Origin: Oscillospiraceae bacterium
Lineage (GTDB): Bacteria > Bacillota > Clostridia > Christensenellales > Aristaeellaceae
Reading direction: 5' to 3'
Assembly (NCBI GenBank): GCA_031266295.1
Contig: JAISBH010000253.1
Span: forward strand, 1 to 5,053
DNA length: 5,053 bases
Shown here: piece after piece, positions 4,822 to 5,053 of the stretch
Layout of the letters: each line of letters begins with the position of its first letter
Numbering within the stretch: position 1 is the stretch's first letter
Translations under genes and position numbers: made by a program
Notes under the pieces: generated by a model
Databases searched by the model: none
Seen by the model: the letters and a program-made list of their open reading frames with translations, nothing else
What the model was told of the DNA's origin: nothing

Positions 4822-5053
4822 GCGGCTCGGGGAGCCCCCTCTGTCGCTGCGGCGACATCTCCCCCTAGGGGGGGCGATGAGGGTTGTCGATTACGTTACG
4901 AGACAGACTATCGAGCATGGTCGGCAGTCCGAAGCCGATGGCTTGTGTGCAAACGATGGTCCAGGCGAAGCCTGGTCAGGATTCGAAAGGGCGGATAGCG
5001 CGGCGCATCCGCGCCTTCGGGAAGGGGACTCACGTCCCCCTCCCGACCTCCCC
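4822..5053. repeat. Gene-free region of serial short hairpins, probable dispersed non-coding repeat element
   Basis: No frame here has a plausible gene. The region holds a chain of perfect short inverted repeats: GGCTC/GAGCC (4824-4836), GTCGC/GCGAC (4843-4856), the palindrome CCCCCTAGGGGG (4861-4872), AAGCC/GGCTT (4932-4944), CCAGGC/GCCTGG (4961-4975), GCGCGG/CCGCGC (4998-5014) and GGGGAC/GTCCCC (5024-5039). Such C/G-run palindromes beside compact stems resemble the intergenic repeat families of gut Clostridia, where spurious small proteins are often predicted from them; this likeness is from memory, not a search. The element starts just outside the tRNA promoter and continues past the window end, so its right boundary is unknown. 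It could instead be a structured RNA. Confidence 0.5.

Noticed and set aside
4774..4998. Open frame on the plus strand from a GTG at 4774, 74 codons
   Set aside because: It begins inside the tRNA promoter region, has no ribosome site, and its residues come from the hairpin-rich repeat (low-complexity Ala/Arg/Pro/Gly).
4702..5049. Two short matches between the tRNA 3' half and the right-end repeat (GATTCGAA at 4702 and 4980; CTCCCGACCT at 4710 and 5040), considered as an att-site or tRNA remnant
   Set aside because: Adjacent in the tRNA but about 50 nt apart in the repeat, and only 8 and 10 bases long in GC-biased DNA. No integrase is present, so chance is the better explanation.

Overview
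The window looks like chromosomal DNA from a moderately GC-rich, low-copy Firmicutes/Clostridia-type bacterium. This is inferred from the gene content: a SpoVB-like lipid flippase, a fused double DUF1538 membrane protein with a PII-type partner, strong AGGAGG-like Shine-Dalgarno and sigma-A-like promoter sequences, and a tRNA with an encoded CCA. No phage, transposase, CRISPR or plasmid gene is visible.

Left half, minus strand (about 2957 down to 32): a tightly packed three-gene operon. In transcription order it holds a MIF/tautomerase-superfamily protein (2607-2957), a tandem-duplicated DUF1538 membrane protein with a long acidic cytoplasmic tail (804-2582), and a tandem PII-like protein (32-796). 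The gaps are 24 and 7 nt. The likely logic is a membrane transporter (DUF1538 proteins have been linked to cation/proton antiport) controlled by, or sensing through, a PII-type protein. A small tautomerase-fold protein is co-expressed, with unknown purpose. This operon is the most interesting part of the window.

Middle (2958-3184): a 227-nt divergent intergenic region. It carries an AT-rich perfect inverted repeat close to the operon start, a GC-rich hairpin, a candidate promoter for the rightward gene, and an RNA hairpin that would partly hide that gene's Shine-Dalgarno sequence.

Right half, plus strand: one gene for a SpoVB/MurJ-type (MOP superfamily) polysaccharide or lipid-linked precursor flippase (3185-4513). 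Downstream, on the minus strand, is a tRNA-Arg(ACG) gene (4687-4763) with a near-consensus promoter (TTGACA-17-CATAAT) on one side and a hairpin terminator candidate on the other. The last ~240 bases (4811-5053) have no credible gene. They contain a chain of short hairpins and a C/G-run palindrome that look like a dispersed non-coding repeat element, running off the end of the window.
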